Below are positions 23,593 to 34,283 of a DNA stretch of 64,000 nucleotides, one piece after another; the first letter of the stretch is position 1, and each line of letters begins with the position of its first letter. The notes beneath the pieces are model-generated. The model had not been told where the DNA came from. It made no database searches and saw only the letters and a program-made list of their open reading frames with translations. A program made the position numbers and the translations under genes. The stretch lies in the NCBI RefSeq assembly GCF_958979055.1, contig NC_084894.1:935001-999000 (forward strand), written 5' to 3'. Source of the stretch: Alnus glutinosa. Taxonomy: Eukaryota > Streptophyta > Magnoliopsida > Fagales > Betulaceae.

Positions 23593-23752
23593 GAGTAATG
23601 CTACATGTACATTAAGTGTCTATCAAAAAATAAGGTGGTTTTTAAAATCACCATTGGGCATGTGATTTATCAAATGATGATTTTGATCAAATAGTAATTT
23701 TAAAAGCCACATTTTTTTTTATGGATACTTAATGTGCACGTAGAATTACTGC
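23593..23752. mobile_element. MITE, 160 bp, with about 60-bp terminal inverted repeats
   Basis: The left end, GGAGTAATGCTAC followed by an ATTAAGTGTC stretch, mirrors the right end, which inverted reads GCAGTAATTCTACG followed by ATTAAGTATCC. The flanks AAGCTATATAT and AAGCTATATG look like an imperfect 9-11 bp target duplication, suggesting a Mutator-type MITE. Confidence 0.7.
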
Positions 23753-23759
23753 AAGCTAT

Positions 23760-25247
23760 ATGAATGGTTGGAGAATTCAAAAAGACTTCCATTTAAATAT
23801 TATATTTACCGCGCGAGACTTACTATAGTTAGACACTATTAAACGACAGTTCATTTTTAAAAAAATGCAATTAATTAAGTGTGTTTAGTAAAATTGTGGC
23901 TTAACCTTTAAAATCATACATTTTTTTTTTTTAAAAAAAAAAAAAAGATACATTTCATTGCCTATAATTTAACAAATAAATAAATAGATTTTTCTACATT
24001 TTCAAACCACCATTTTTTTTACAACAAAATTCTAAACGAGACAACTTTGCACAACTTAATTTGTTTAAAAGCGCACTTTTAGCTTGCAATTTCCACAATT
24101 TCCGTGTATCCTTCTCTCTAAAAAAATATTAATTTAGACATCGAAGAGGTCCAGCACTCGTGGAGCACCGGAGCTCTGGGTGATCATTTGCATCAGCAAG
24201 CTAGTCTCAACCTAATTCACTAGCAAGTTTGAGGCTCAAAACCAAGTACGTTTATGCTAGTTCCTATGTTCTCTTGTCTCATTTTATGTTGATAAAACCC
24301 TCTATATATAATAGCTTCTGAAATTCTAACGATCTACTATATAGGGCATTGTAGATAGCTAGGTATACTAGCGTTTTAAGGAAGCAGGACCATTTTTAGG
24401 TGCAAGAAGAAAAAGATAAAGAAAAACTGCTAGGAAGATTATTCTGTAGTCAAGTAAAAGCGTTAGTGATATATATGCTATATATTACTCTAAAATGAAC
24501 TATAATGCCGGGACATCTACGTCATCTTGCACTATTTAGGTTGCTCTCATGATACCACCCGTCACAACTCGGCTAAAGAAAAGCGTAAATAGTTTATCTA
24601 ATATATATAAAACTTAGCACTATCCAATACTTTTACACAATCCAACTGTCGGATATGAGACTGACTTTTGAAGGTGTTGGGCATCGAGATAAGTAAAAGA
24701 ATAAGACAAACGGGGAATTAAGGGGGAGAAGAAAAAGAAATGGCTTTACTAGGCTAGGAAGAAAGGAAGGGACGTGGATGGTGACTCTGGCATGGAAAAC
24801 AAAATAAATAATAAATCAATAAACAAACAAACAAAGTAAGAGCAGTAAAAATAAGAGTGTATTTTTTAAATAAATTGTCAAATGGCAGGTAAGTCTTCTC
24901 TCCCTCGTGATGTAGGGAGGTCCACAAGGCCTGTAGTCCTCTTTGTCTGATTAAGAGAGTAGAAGAAAAAAGATGAGAGCAGATCGAGCTTCAGATTCCA
25001 TGGGGCCGGCCAATATATCAATTGCTCCTCTGAAGTATTATATATGTATATACGTACATCATAAACTGTTATCACTACAAACAAACCCTTTAACCTGACA
25101 TTGCATGTTAAGGGACACCACAAGATTAACTGACACCAGATTCCTGTTTGGAGGCTTATGCCCTGCCATTTTGATCAACCAAGATTTCGAAAACATTCAC
25201 AGCTTCACGTGCACTCTGTTTTCTCAACAGTGTGTTGCCTTCAACCT

Positions 25248-25290
<43 letters not shown>

Positions 25291-26630
25291 GTTTTATTTG
25301 ATTATATATTCACTGTCTAGAATCAGGACAAGGAAAAAAAAATGAGAGAAAAACCTTAATTATAATAACTATGTATGATTGATACTGGTTTTGAAAAGTA
25401 TTATTTGGTTTTGATGTGATATAAAAGTGAGAATTACTTTTTGGTAGGGTATAGATTTGAAAAGTGTTTTGTGTTTTGAATTATTTGTTATATGTTACAA
25501 GAAAATTGTGTTTTTTGTTTTGAAAATAGAAAAGCGTTTTTAAAACGGTTAAGGAACGAGGGCTTGTATATAAACTTTTTAAATCAAAAGGGGATGTTCT
25601 TAAAACGCATTGAGATGTTTCGCACGTCTGAGTGTTTTGTATTTTAGGTTGTTTGTTAATGTTTTTGTTTTGAAAACAGAAAATAAATGTGAGAAAGATA
25701 ATGGTTTAATAAACAAAGCATTGGGATCTTGACATCGCTAACCGTATAGATATAGACACCTTTTTTATGTGTCATGGAAATTGATTGAGAAATATTTATA
25801 TTTTGAATTGTTTGGTAATGTATTTAACCTACTATCAAGATTCGGATCTAAGTTCTATTTATAAAGAGAGTGGTCCTATGTAACATAACCCTAGCTCAAC
25901 TTTTGAGATATTAGGTTTGGCTTCCTATGAGGTTTGGCTTTCTAGTTGGAACTGAACCCGTTGAGATTAGAACACGTAATTCTTGTATCCGGTCCGGTCA
26001 TATTGGTCTAATTGAAATGAAATTCAAACCAAATTCCTTCTAATCAAAAGTTTGGGTTACTAGTAGTACGAGTGAATGGATTTTCTGTTGCTTATACTAA
26101 TCACCACAAAAAGATTGAGGGATTAAGAAAAAAATGTTGTTATATTTAATAAAAAAACACGAAAACTCTTATTGCAAATTGAAAAAGTTGAAAAGCCCAT
26201 CTTCCAACTTTCCTGTTAAAGTGGAAGCACGTGCATTCCCAGGAGCACAAGTCATAGCTAAGCCTGTGTTTGTAGCTCGAGAAAATCAATTCAGAAGTTC
26301 GTTCATGAAATGCCCACAGATCCTATGTTTACAGAGCACAAACAGATTGTTTATTCATGGATATCTCCACAGAAGAAGAAGAGCCAGTGAAGAAGATGCG
26401 AGATGACACCAAAATCTGCTGGGAACCCTTTCTAAAAGCATAGATGATGAGATGATTCGTTACAAGAAGAGAGTTGAACAGACATAAAGAAACCATACCC
26501 AAAATCACAATTTTCTAGCTTAGTAACAGCAGCTAATTCTTCTCCACGCTTCTTTTTTCCATGATAATGAAAGGAAAGTTGGAGAAGACTACATTATACA
26601 ACCAAAGCATACACATTTGTGAAGGGACAT
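23760..26630. other. Intergenic region, no supported gene
   Basis: It holds a (CT)n microsatellite (25251-25287) and a degenerate transposon-like stretch at 25370-25690 with repeated GTTTTGAAAA-type phrases. Open frames at 24878-25123 and 26134-26406 show no recognised domain and no conserved context. Confidence 0.5.
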
Positions 26631-26639
26631 ACATTAGCT

Positions 26640-26987
26640 TTAGAAGATAAGGCCATGCAAGGAAGGTTGGTAGGATATGAGAAGGAAAAGCAGAACAAGT
26701 ACAAAGGCCACTCCCCAAGGCGAACCGCCGGCTCGGTGGATGGAACCTGGCTCGGACCCTGGCATTGGGAGGCTAAGATGGCTGCCTGTGGAGAGCCAGT
26801 GAACAGCAATGATCAGCAGCAGAGGAGAAATTACCAGCAAACGTCCCAATAGTTCGGACGCTGTAGCCATTATTGCATCATAAATTACATAACCCAGAAA
26901 TCCACATATGAATATTATAGCTGCCATTAGGAGCCACTGCTCTGCGAGGCTGAAACTTGACATTCTTGATCCTGGAACTGCAGCCAT
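26640..26987 (-). CDS. Second small three-helix membrane protein, HRAGGSPWGVA family
   Basis: A single-exon gene for 115 residues on the opposite strand from its paralogue 3.6 kb away. Predicted helices lie at about 17-35, 47-65 and 92-107. The loop before helix 3 carries HRAGGSPWGVA (84-94) and helix 3 ends LLISYQPSLHG, matching the other copy; the N-terminal third is unrelated in sequence. PLLLLI/PLLLII at the end of helix 2 is also shared. The different N-termini and level of divergence suggest an old duplication rather than a recent one. Length and start are consistent with the family pattern seen here. I do not know its function. Confidence 0.85.
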   Translation of the reverse strand: MAAVPGSRMSSFSLAEQWLLMAAIIFICGFLGYVIYDAIMATASELLGRLLVISPLLLIIAVHWLSTGSHLSLPMPGSEPGSIHRAGGSPWGVAFVLVLLFLLISYQPSLHGLIF

Positions 26988-27486
26988 GAGGACAAGTGTT
27001 TAGTGAGTGAAAGGGTAAGGAACAATAAAAAAGAGATATATAGGAGAGACGGCCAAAAGAAAAGGAAAAAGAAAATGATAGAGGCTAGATGTCCTATTGT
27101 ATTTATTCTGGTGGACTCAATGCACTATAATTTCACTAGAATGAATTATTGACTCTGTATTTTGAAACTTACTGTGTAACAAGGGGAATAATTTACCAAG
27201 CCTCTAAGCATAGATTTAACTCATTCAAGTGGAGGCATGTGCATGGAATTTTGTAGACTCATATTAGCATCTCTATGGATCAGCAGTTACCAATCACTAA
27301 TTTAGTGACATGTAAGGGCCATGCTGGAATTTCAGAGGAATCCAATATGGGTTACTATGCCAAATAATAAAAGGCAACTCTATAATATGCACAAAGACAA
27401 ATAGGAAAATGTTACTCCTAGAAAGCTTCTAGTTGTTTTGACAATTTTCGAGTGAGCATGTAATAAGATCCCCTACAAGCTTAAAA

Positions 27487-27662
27487 AACAATGGCACGTT
27501 TGGCAACACTTTTTAGGGTAGCTTTTTGCTTTTTAGCAAAAAAGCAAAAACATTAACAAACAACTCAAAACACAAATTACTCAAAACTATTTTCACATTT
27601 ATGTCACATTAAAACCAAAAAGCAAAAAGTACCATCTAAAAAGTTTTGTCAAACAAACCCAG
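27487..27662. mobile_element. MITE with CGTTTGGC-type ends
   Basis: The left end, GTTTGGCAACACTTTTTAG and then TTTTTGCTTTTTAGC, is mirrored by the right end, which inverted reads GTTTGACAAAACTTTTTAG and then TTTTTGCTTTTTGG. Such ends are typical of hAT-like plant MITEs. A related decayed element may lie at 45170-45360. Confidence 0.65.
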
Positions 27663-28009
27663 CTCCGGACAATAACAACTCACAAGATGTATTGCGACGT
27701 GCAACCCTTGCCAATAAGCACCACTTCTATCGATGCCATGTAAAGAATCACTTGCTCAAAGCAGAAAACAAATAAAACTGCAACTTTGTGCTCCAGAATT
27801 TTAACTGAATTTGTACACATCATGATGACCAACCTGTGCTTAACAAGTTAACCCTGCCAATCTCCAATACTACAACAATTTTAGATATCCATAACAAAAA
27901 CCTTAACCCTATGTAAAGCAAAAAAAAAAATGGCATATGGAAGTTCTGCTGTACTGTACAAATTAGTACCAATTCCTGGTTACTACTTGCTGGGTTGATG
28001 ACTATTGAG

Positions 28010-28726
28010 ATTTTTTTTTAATGTAAACCAATCCTATTAGAAAGCGCAAAGGGGCGTAACGCAAGTACGCAAGAAGTATACAAGAGAGACACCACTTAAG
28101 AAGAAGAATACAAATTCAGAAATTCTAGAAAATTATAAAAACAAGAACTATTGATAGCAACCATCCACCCCTAAAGAGTTTTGAACAATATATCTTTTAA
28201 CCCTACCACCATTCTCTCACAATTTTCAAAATTACAAGAATTACATTCGCTCCAACTAGCCAATAACTTCACCGCCCGATTGGACATTACCCACTCTATC
28301 TCAAAAAGACGGAAAACAGACACCCACAAATCTCTAGCTACTTCGTAATGGAGCAGAAGATGATCAATGGATTTCTCGCTCTTCTTGCACATGCAACACC
28401 AGTCTATCACTATGATGGCCTCTTTCTTAGATTATCCAAGGTCAAGGTCCTCCCTAACACTGCTGTCCAAACAAAGAAAGCTACTCTCAAATATGCCTTA
28501 TTCCTTCAAATGCTCTTCCAAGCGAAAGAAAGGCTAGCGGGGGGCTAATCACATGATAAAAAGATCTGACCGTGAATGTCCGCCTTTTGGAAGGGAACCA
28601 ACAGCTCCTATCATCGTCACATCGACTCAACCAGAGAGATTGAAGAAAGAAGTAACCGTCTCCATCTCCCACTCGTGCACGGATCTTATTTAGAAATTTA
28701 AATACACATTTGACCAATGATTTCAT
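28010..28726 (-). mobile_element. LINE fragment, 3' end (zf-RVT region)
   Basis: The T-run at 28012-28019 is the poly(A) end on the minus strand. Inward are LINE-tail phrases (CTTGTATACTTCTTGCG on the minus strand). Then come two pieces of the C-terminal zf-RVT region: CCMCKKSEKSIDHLLLHYEVARDLWV at 28171-28410, and a segment with FLQSLWLS and FTVRSFY at 28487-28726. Frames are shifted between them, so the copy is dead and 5'-truncated. It lies 120 bases beyond the PPR stop codon and could form part of that transcript's 3' end. Confidence 0.75.
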
Positions 28727-28849
28727 CTGTGCTTACAATTAATACTTTGCCCCTTTAACTTACAAATTTGTCTTCTTCACCCTTGCTTTCTCAGCAGAAT
28801 CTAAAAGGTTGCATAGGAATATGACTCTTAATTGGCCCGAGATCAAAAG

Positions 28850-31791
28850 TCAATATACAGCCACTTCCGTAATTACTTCTGCAGAACCATCATTTACTTC
28901 TACCCAACTGCACCCAGGAACCTTCATCAATCGCTTCTGTTTCATGGCTACTCTCAGGTCAGCTGCATCATTCCAGCAACCAGATAAAGAAGATACATTA
29001 GCTGCAAGCACATAGTTTGCTCCAAGTTCCGGCTCTAATTTAAGCAAGAGTTTCCTCAGTTTATCATCAAAACAAAAGCTCTGGCCATGGGTTCTACATG
29101 CACCCAGGAAGCACCTGATTATGACAGAGTTAGGCTCCATTGGCATGTTCTTGATAATCTCATAAGCTTTGTCAATCAATCCAGCTCTTCCAAACAAATC
29201 CACCATGCATCCATAATGCTCCATCGTTGGCTTGATATCATAAACTCTTACCATCTGATAAAAATACTTTTCACCCTCATCAACAAGACCCAAGTGGCTA
29301 CAAGCTGACAAGATCCCAGCAAATGCCATGCTGTCTGGTTTCAACCCAGTTTGTTCCATCTTGGTAAACAATGAGATAGCATCTTCCCCACGGCCATGAT
29401 CTGCAAGACCAGATATCATGATAGTCCAAGACTGCAAACTCTTCTCAACCATTGAATTGAAAACTTGGAAAGCTTTCTTAATATGCCCACACTTAGAATA
29501 CATTTCAAGGAGAGCAGTCCCTAAAGCAACATCCAATCCCATATGGTTTATGATAATGTAGGAATGAATGGACTCCCCTGCTCTGATATCAAGCAGACGA
29601 GTACAAGCAGAAAGCAAGCTGACCAAAGTAACAGAGTTTGGTTTTTCATTTGCCAGTTTCATGTGTCTGAATGCCTTAAAAGCATCTGACTGGTGGTTGC
29701 TGTAAACATATGAAAAATAACAGAAACATAAGAGAGCAGAGGTCAAGGCAAATAAATAAGGACTCTGTTCTGTAAATTAATATTAACCGGAGAATTACAT
29801 AATAAAGGAAATGACTGCACTTGAGACAAAAACATAATAAAAGTCAGTCTGACTAATTTAATTGATTTTCCTTAACCTAACAATGCTTGAAACCTCATAA
29901 CAACCACAGATGACTTTCTTCCAAATCAAGATTTGGAGATGAAGCTTTCTGCAATCCCATGAAGCTTAGGCATGCTTATTGCAACTTTTATAAATCTAAT
30001 TAAAAAGTAAAGCATAAGGTGGGGGAGAACAAAAGCTCAAAGGGAAATTTGAATAGATAATAAGTAATGCATACAGAGAAATGCATCATATATCATAAAA
30101 GTCTAACAAATTAATCTCTTTTAGCAAATCACATACTAATCTCATTCTAAGAAAGTTGGGTTTCACCAACTATTAGTGACCCCCTCCCCCACTAAAAGAA
30201 AAGGGGGAAAGAAAAAAAGGAAACGCAGTAGTATTAAATCCTTTATTTATTTATTTTTTTTTAATCTAGTACGGATATGTTGAAAAAGTAGAAACCTTTT
30301 GTAATACAGGTTTCCTTTTTCTATTCTTTTTTTTCATGAGTAAAGTAAATTATCAAATAGTACTAGTTAATTTCTCGCTTTCTAGATGATTGTAGAATGC
30401 TTAGGAAATGAGAGGAAGAGTTTTTCAGGCAGTAAATTTGTGGAAATAGAACACATGAAGAACATTGCAGACATTGAACAGCATTACAAGCCTCAAACTG
30501 GAAAAAACATCCGTTCTAGGAACTTACTCTCCAAGTTCAGGGCCCAAGTGACTTATAGGAGTAGCCAAGCTACAAAGTTTGGCTGGTTTATCCATTTTCT
30601 ACTCAGTTATCATTAAATTCTTACATGTGGGGTTATTTTAGGGCTCTTTCTAAATGTCAAAGGAATTTGAATCGCAAGTTCATAGTTCTAAGGAATATGT
30701 TCAAGCACTTTTTGTCATGACAACAAGTTGGTTATATATCAAGAATCAATCGAGAAAGTATGTGGATATGTCAGGCGAAATTTTTACCTATCACATTTTC
30801 TACTGTACTAGCACTTGCATATGTTGGGAATATTAAATGCATCTTCAAAGAAGAAAAGTTGGTAGAATTTATTAACAAAAGGAACATGTACTAGTTCAGG
30901 ACCCAGCAGAGTCAGCACAATAGTTCTAGAAATTCATTAGCATTTTGAAGAATGGGCGTAAAATTAGCGAACAATTCAAGAACTAAAGAAGCCTATGTGA
31001 TCATTATCAGGCTTGTAAGCTCAAAGGAGGAGGTAACCAATGACATTACTTATCGATTTTTACTGGGAAAAACCAAATGCATTAAATAGCAAGCCTATGC
31101 TCAGCAAGTGCTACTGATGGCAAGCCATTGGAAAGCTTAACAATGCCTTCATTCAAAACAAACCAATCAATCAGTTGAAAAAAGGTTTAGCAACATACGG
31201 AAATTGAATAGGGGCATATAGATTGAAGCATGAAAGGACATACCAAGCAACATATCCCGCAATCATGGAGCTCCAAGAAACCATATCCCTCACAGGCATT
31301 TCGTCGAACACGCGTCTTGCAAGCCTGATTGCACCGCAAGCCGCATACATCCTCAAAAGGGTATTCCCTATATACCGATCCGAATCAAAACCCTCCTTAA
31401 TGATCATCGAATGCACTGCCCCACCTTCTCCATACATCAAACACTGACCGCAGGCTTTCAAAACAAAAGGGTACGTGAAATTGTCAGGTTTAAGCTCAAC
31501 CCTTTGGAGCTGAGAGAACAGCCTCACTGATTCAATTGAAGCTGAGCTTTTGGTGAACGTTCTAATGATTGTATTCCAAGCAAAAAGGGGTGGAGTAATC
31601 GGCACGCTATCAAAAACTAATCTTGCAAAATCGACCGAAATCGAGCACGCGGAGAGGACGAACCGAGAGACAATCTCAGTGTCGTGATCGAGAGCGGTCT
31701 TGAAGACTAGAGATTGGAGTTGGAGAAGATGGGTAGTAGTTTTTGACCGTTGGATGAGGCTTTGAATTTGGCGGGAAATCATGATAGTCAA
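28850..31791 (-). CDS. Pentatricopeptide repeat protein, PLS class with E domain, two exons
   Basis: Exon 1 is 31791-31244 and exon 2 is 29699-28850. The donor (TTGCTTG then GTATGT) and acceptor (TTTACAG) join in frame as YVACNHQSDAFKAF, giving 465 residues with a TGA stop at 28852-28850. Without splicing the canonical repeat at the junction would be broken. Successive PPR motifs are visible: FAWNTIIRTF, NFTYPFVLKACG, YIGNTLLRMYAACG, DMVSWSSMIAGY, NSVTLVSLLSAC, LGTALLEMYSKCG, SWTIMISGLADHG, DSMAFAGILSACSHLG, HYGCMVDLFGRAG, then an E-type tail ending PGCSWVEV. No DYW deaminase domain follows. PPR proteins bind organelle RNA one base per repeat, and this class usually acts in C-to-U editing; the target is unknown. 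The N-terminus could be an organelle-targeting sequence. Confidence 0.9.
29700..31243 (-). other. Intron of the PPR gene
   Basis: This 1544-base GT-AG intron is large for this gene family, where many members have none. It is A/T-rich and contains open frames on the plus strand (30386-30616, 30654-30836) with no recognised domain. No transposon ends were found. Confidence 0.75.
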
Positions 31792-32357
31792 ATAAGCCTC
31801 AAAACCAACATCAGTTTTAGAATTAGAGTAACTGCCTAACTGGCTAAATATTGTTTCCCTTGGGCCACTCCTAAGATCTAGAGACCAGATTGGTCCAATA
31901 ATATTATCAGTTATATATGGGAAGGGTGACTGAAAATAACCCGGAATTAATATTAATTAAAGGATTCAATTTTTATTTTTTTTATTTTTATAAGTTTTTT
32001 GAACAATTGGTAATTTGACATTATATCATAACAAAAATCGTTTAAACGGTCTCCGTAATTTACTTTACGCTTTAATTGAATATGTTTGAAAATATTTGGG
32101 ATCACACGTGTTAAAGGTAATGGTAAAATAATAATTAAATGATTAAATTTATTTTTAAAAATTCTTGATATGAAAAACTAAATATATTTGAAGACAGAAA
32201 TAAATAAGAAGCCGACCCTAAATACTAAAAAGAAAAAAAGAAAAAAAAATATTGAGAATCCCTAATCCTAATGCCTGCCACGGTCCAATGATTTGTGATT
32301 AGTTATACTATAAGAGATATAAGTGTATGATTTCTTAATCTCTAAAGTTAATTTGGA

Positions 32358-32700
32358 TTAGGGGTGGTAATTAATATTTGAGTGTCAAGCTCCGATTTTG
32401 TTGAGGAATGACTATAAGATTATATAAATTAATTTAAATTTAACCTATTTAATTAAACGAGCCAGACCCATCAACTTTAACCTACTAATTTCGTATTTAG
32501 CTTATGTCGAGTTTGTGAGTCGTATAAAATATTTTTAGTTCTAAATGTAGCGTATTGAGTTCGAATTGTGTTACTGTCAATGCATGCATGAGTACAAAAA
32601 TTATGTGTGTCAATTATAAACCAATCTATTTAATTAAACGTATTTGATCCATCAACCCTAATCAATTAATTTTGTATCTCATGTTCAAATTAAATAAAAA
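32358..32700. repeat. Dispersed repeat, two sub-units
   Basis: The same family as 976-1330: TTAGGGGTGGTAATTAATAT near the start, TTTAATTAAACGAGCCAGACC at 32447, and a second TTTAATTAAACG at 32628. It lies in the 1.07-kb region between the divergent PPR gene and the small gene at 32860. Confidence 0.6.
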
Positions 32701-32859
32701 TTAAAAAAAAGAAATACCAATTTTGTATCAGACTCGTCGGCCTTATTTTGACCGATCAGGCCCATGGCCCATAGCTGCCTGATTTCTTAGTCGCAATTTG
32801 TCGCTCGACCTTTTGGTATTGTGGAGAGGGAGAGAGAGAGAGAGAGAGAGAGAGCAACA

Positions 32860-33323
32860 ATGAAAGTTTCAGAGATTTCAATCAAATCCGCCACCGCCAA
32901 CAAGAACAAAACCTGCGCCCAAAGCAGTTCAGAAAATCCCCACAAACCAAAACCCCATTTCAGACCTGCTCAAGACGACACCAAGCCTGTCCTCCAAGAC
33001 CCAGTACTTTTTCTCTCTCTCTCTCTATCTCTCTTGAAGTTCATACATTTGAGGCCTGTAGCTTCTATTTCATACGGGGTTTCCGTTTTGTGGGCTTTTG
33101 ATCGATTTGAGGATGGAAAACATTAGTGTTTGAGTTTGTGGTGCAATTCATTTTGTTAATTTAGTTTATATTTTTCCATATAAAGGTGGTAATTTCGATT
33201 GATTTTTGTGTGATTTTTTTTTCTTGGTAGATACTCAGATCGGACCCGATAGAGACGGAGGAAGCTGTTCTCCGTTTGCCTCCTTTCCCAGTTACCGGCA
33301 GACCAAATCCCAGTCTAAAATGA
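32860..33323 (+). CDS. Small two-exon gene, 78 residues, function unknown
   Basis: Exon 1 is 32860-33003 and exon 2 is 33231-33323, with donor CCA then GTACTT and acceptor TTGGTAG, spliced at phase 0. The join reads TKPVLQDPILRSDPIETEEA, then VLRLPPFP, and ends at a TGA. The lysine-rich N-terminus (MKVSEISIKSATANKNK) is low in complexity. The C-terminal half looks constrained: hydrophobic and acidic positions alternate, and the phrase runs cleanly across the junction. I have no firm family name. A GA repeat lies directly before the ATG and a CT repeat directly after the donor site. The PPR gene starts divergently 1.07 kb away. The main doubt is whether the first ATG used is this one. Confidence 0.7.
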
Positions 33324-33509
33324 GTTCAAATGCTATAATAGTTTCTTAAGGTTTGCATCTTTTTTATTTTGTCTTTTTGAAGTTGATGTAGAACAGAAAA
33401 TCCCAAGTTTCGATGAAATCACGTTGTTACAATTTCTGTTTCATTGTGTTGGAATTCTTTTGTTGTTTGATCAATTTGTTTTTGACGTAAAAGGAAAATA
33501 TGAAAATGG

Positions 33510-33760
33510 GTTTTTGAATAAAATGAGTTAAACCCCTCGATTCTAACCTACTAATTTCATATTACGTTCGTGTCAACTTTACAGGTTTTGTCAATCATAT
33601 ATGGTGTCAAGACTGTGTCGTGTCAAGTCATAACTATAAAACTATATAAATGAACTCTAATCCGATTCGTTTAATTGAACAGGTTAAATTTTACAATTCT
33701 AATCCGCTCATTTCGTGTTAAGCTGGTATCTAATTTGCAAGTTGTGTAGGTTTGGGTTTG
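33510..33760. repeat. Dispersed repeat copy downstream of the small gene
   Basis: Carries the TTTAATTGAACAGGTTAAAT and CTACTAATTTCATATTACG phrases of the family described at 976-1330. It lies beyond the stop codon, possibly in the 3' UTR or just past it. Confidence 0.55.
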
Positions 33761-34283
33761 ACAGATCACAAATCCCATATATCTTTGTGGGCAAAGCTTG
33801 CTCTGAAAACAAACGGACAGCCAAAAACATGGTCTTCCTATGTTTCTTTTCATTGGCTGACGAGCCTTGAAATAAATGGATGAAAATCTTGTGCTTGATT
33901 TTTGGATTAGTTGAGAAGGAAACAGTCTGAGACAGAACGTACATCTGCTAATCTAGAAAGACATATGCATTATGCATTCCTCTTAGCACATACTACATAG
34001 GGTTTGAAGCCCATTTTGGCTATTCATTCAGCATTTAATCAACTTTTTTTTTTTCCCAATTGTCAATTTTTTAGGGATTTATAGTGAAAAATAAAATACC
34101 TCTAGCAGCAACACTGCATAACACTATCAACTATCAAGTACTTGCATTGAATACGCGATTGTGCTTGCATTAAGTTTATACAACAATGTTAGATATCAGA
34201 GTGACAAAAATATAAATTACAATCACCTAAATAATGCTCAAATACAATGGATGCCTTAAAATTAAAAAAAAAAAAAAAAAAAA

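Noticed and set aside
26134-26406. 90-residue frame between the two membrane-protein genes
   Set aside because: No domain, no neighbouring promoter signals and composition like the intergenic background.
30386-30836. Two plus-strand frames in the PPR intron
   Set aside because: Short, no recognised family, antisense within an intron whose splice sites fit well.
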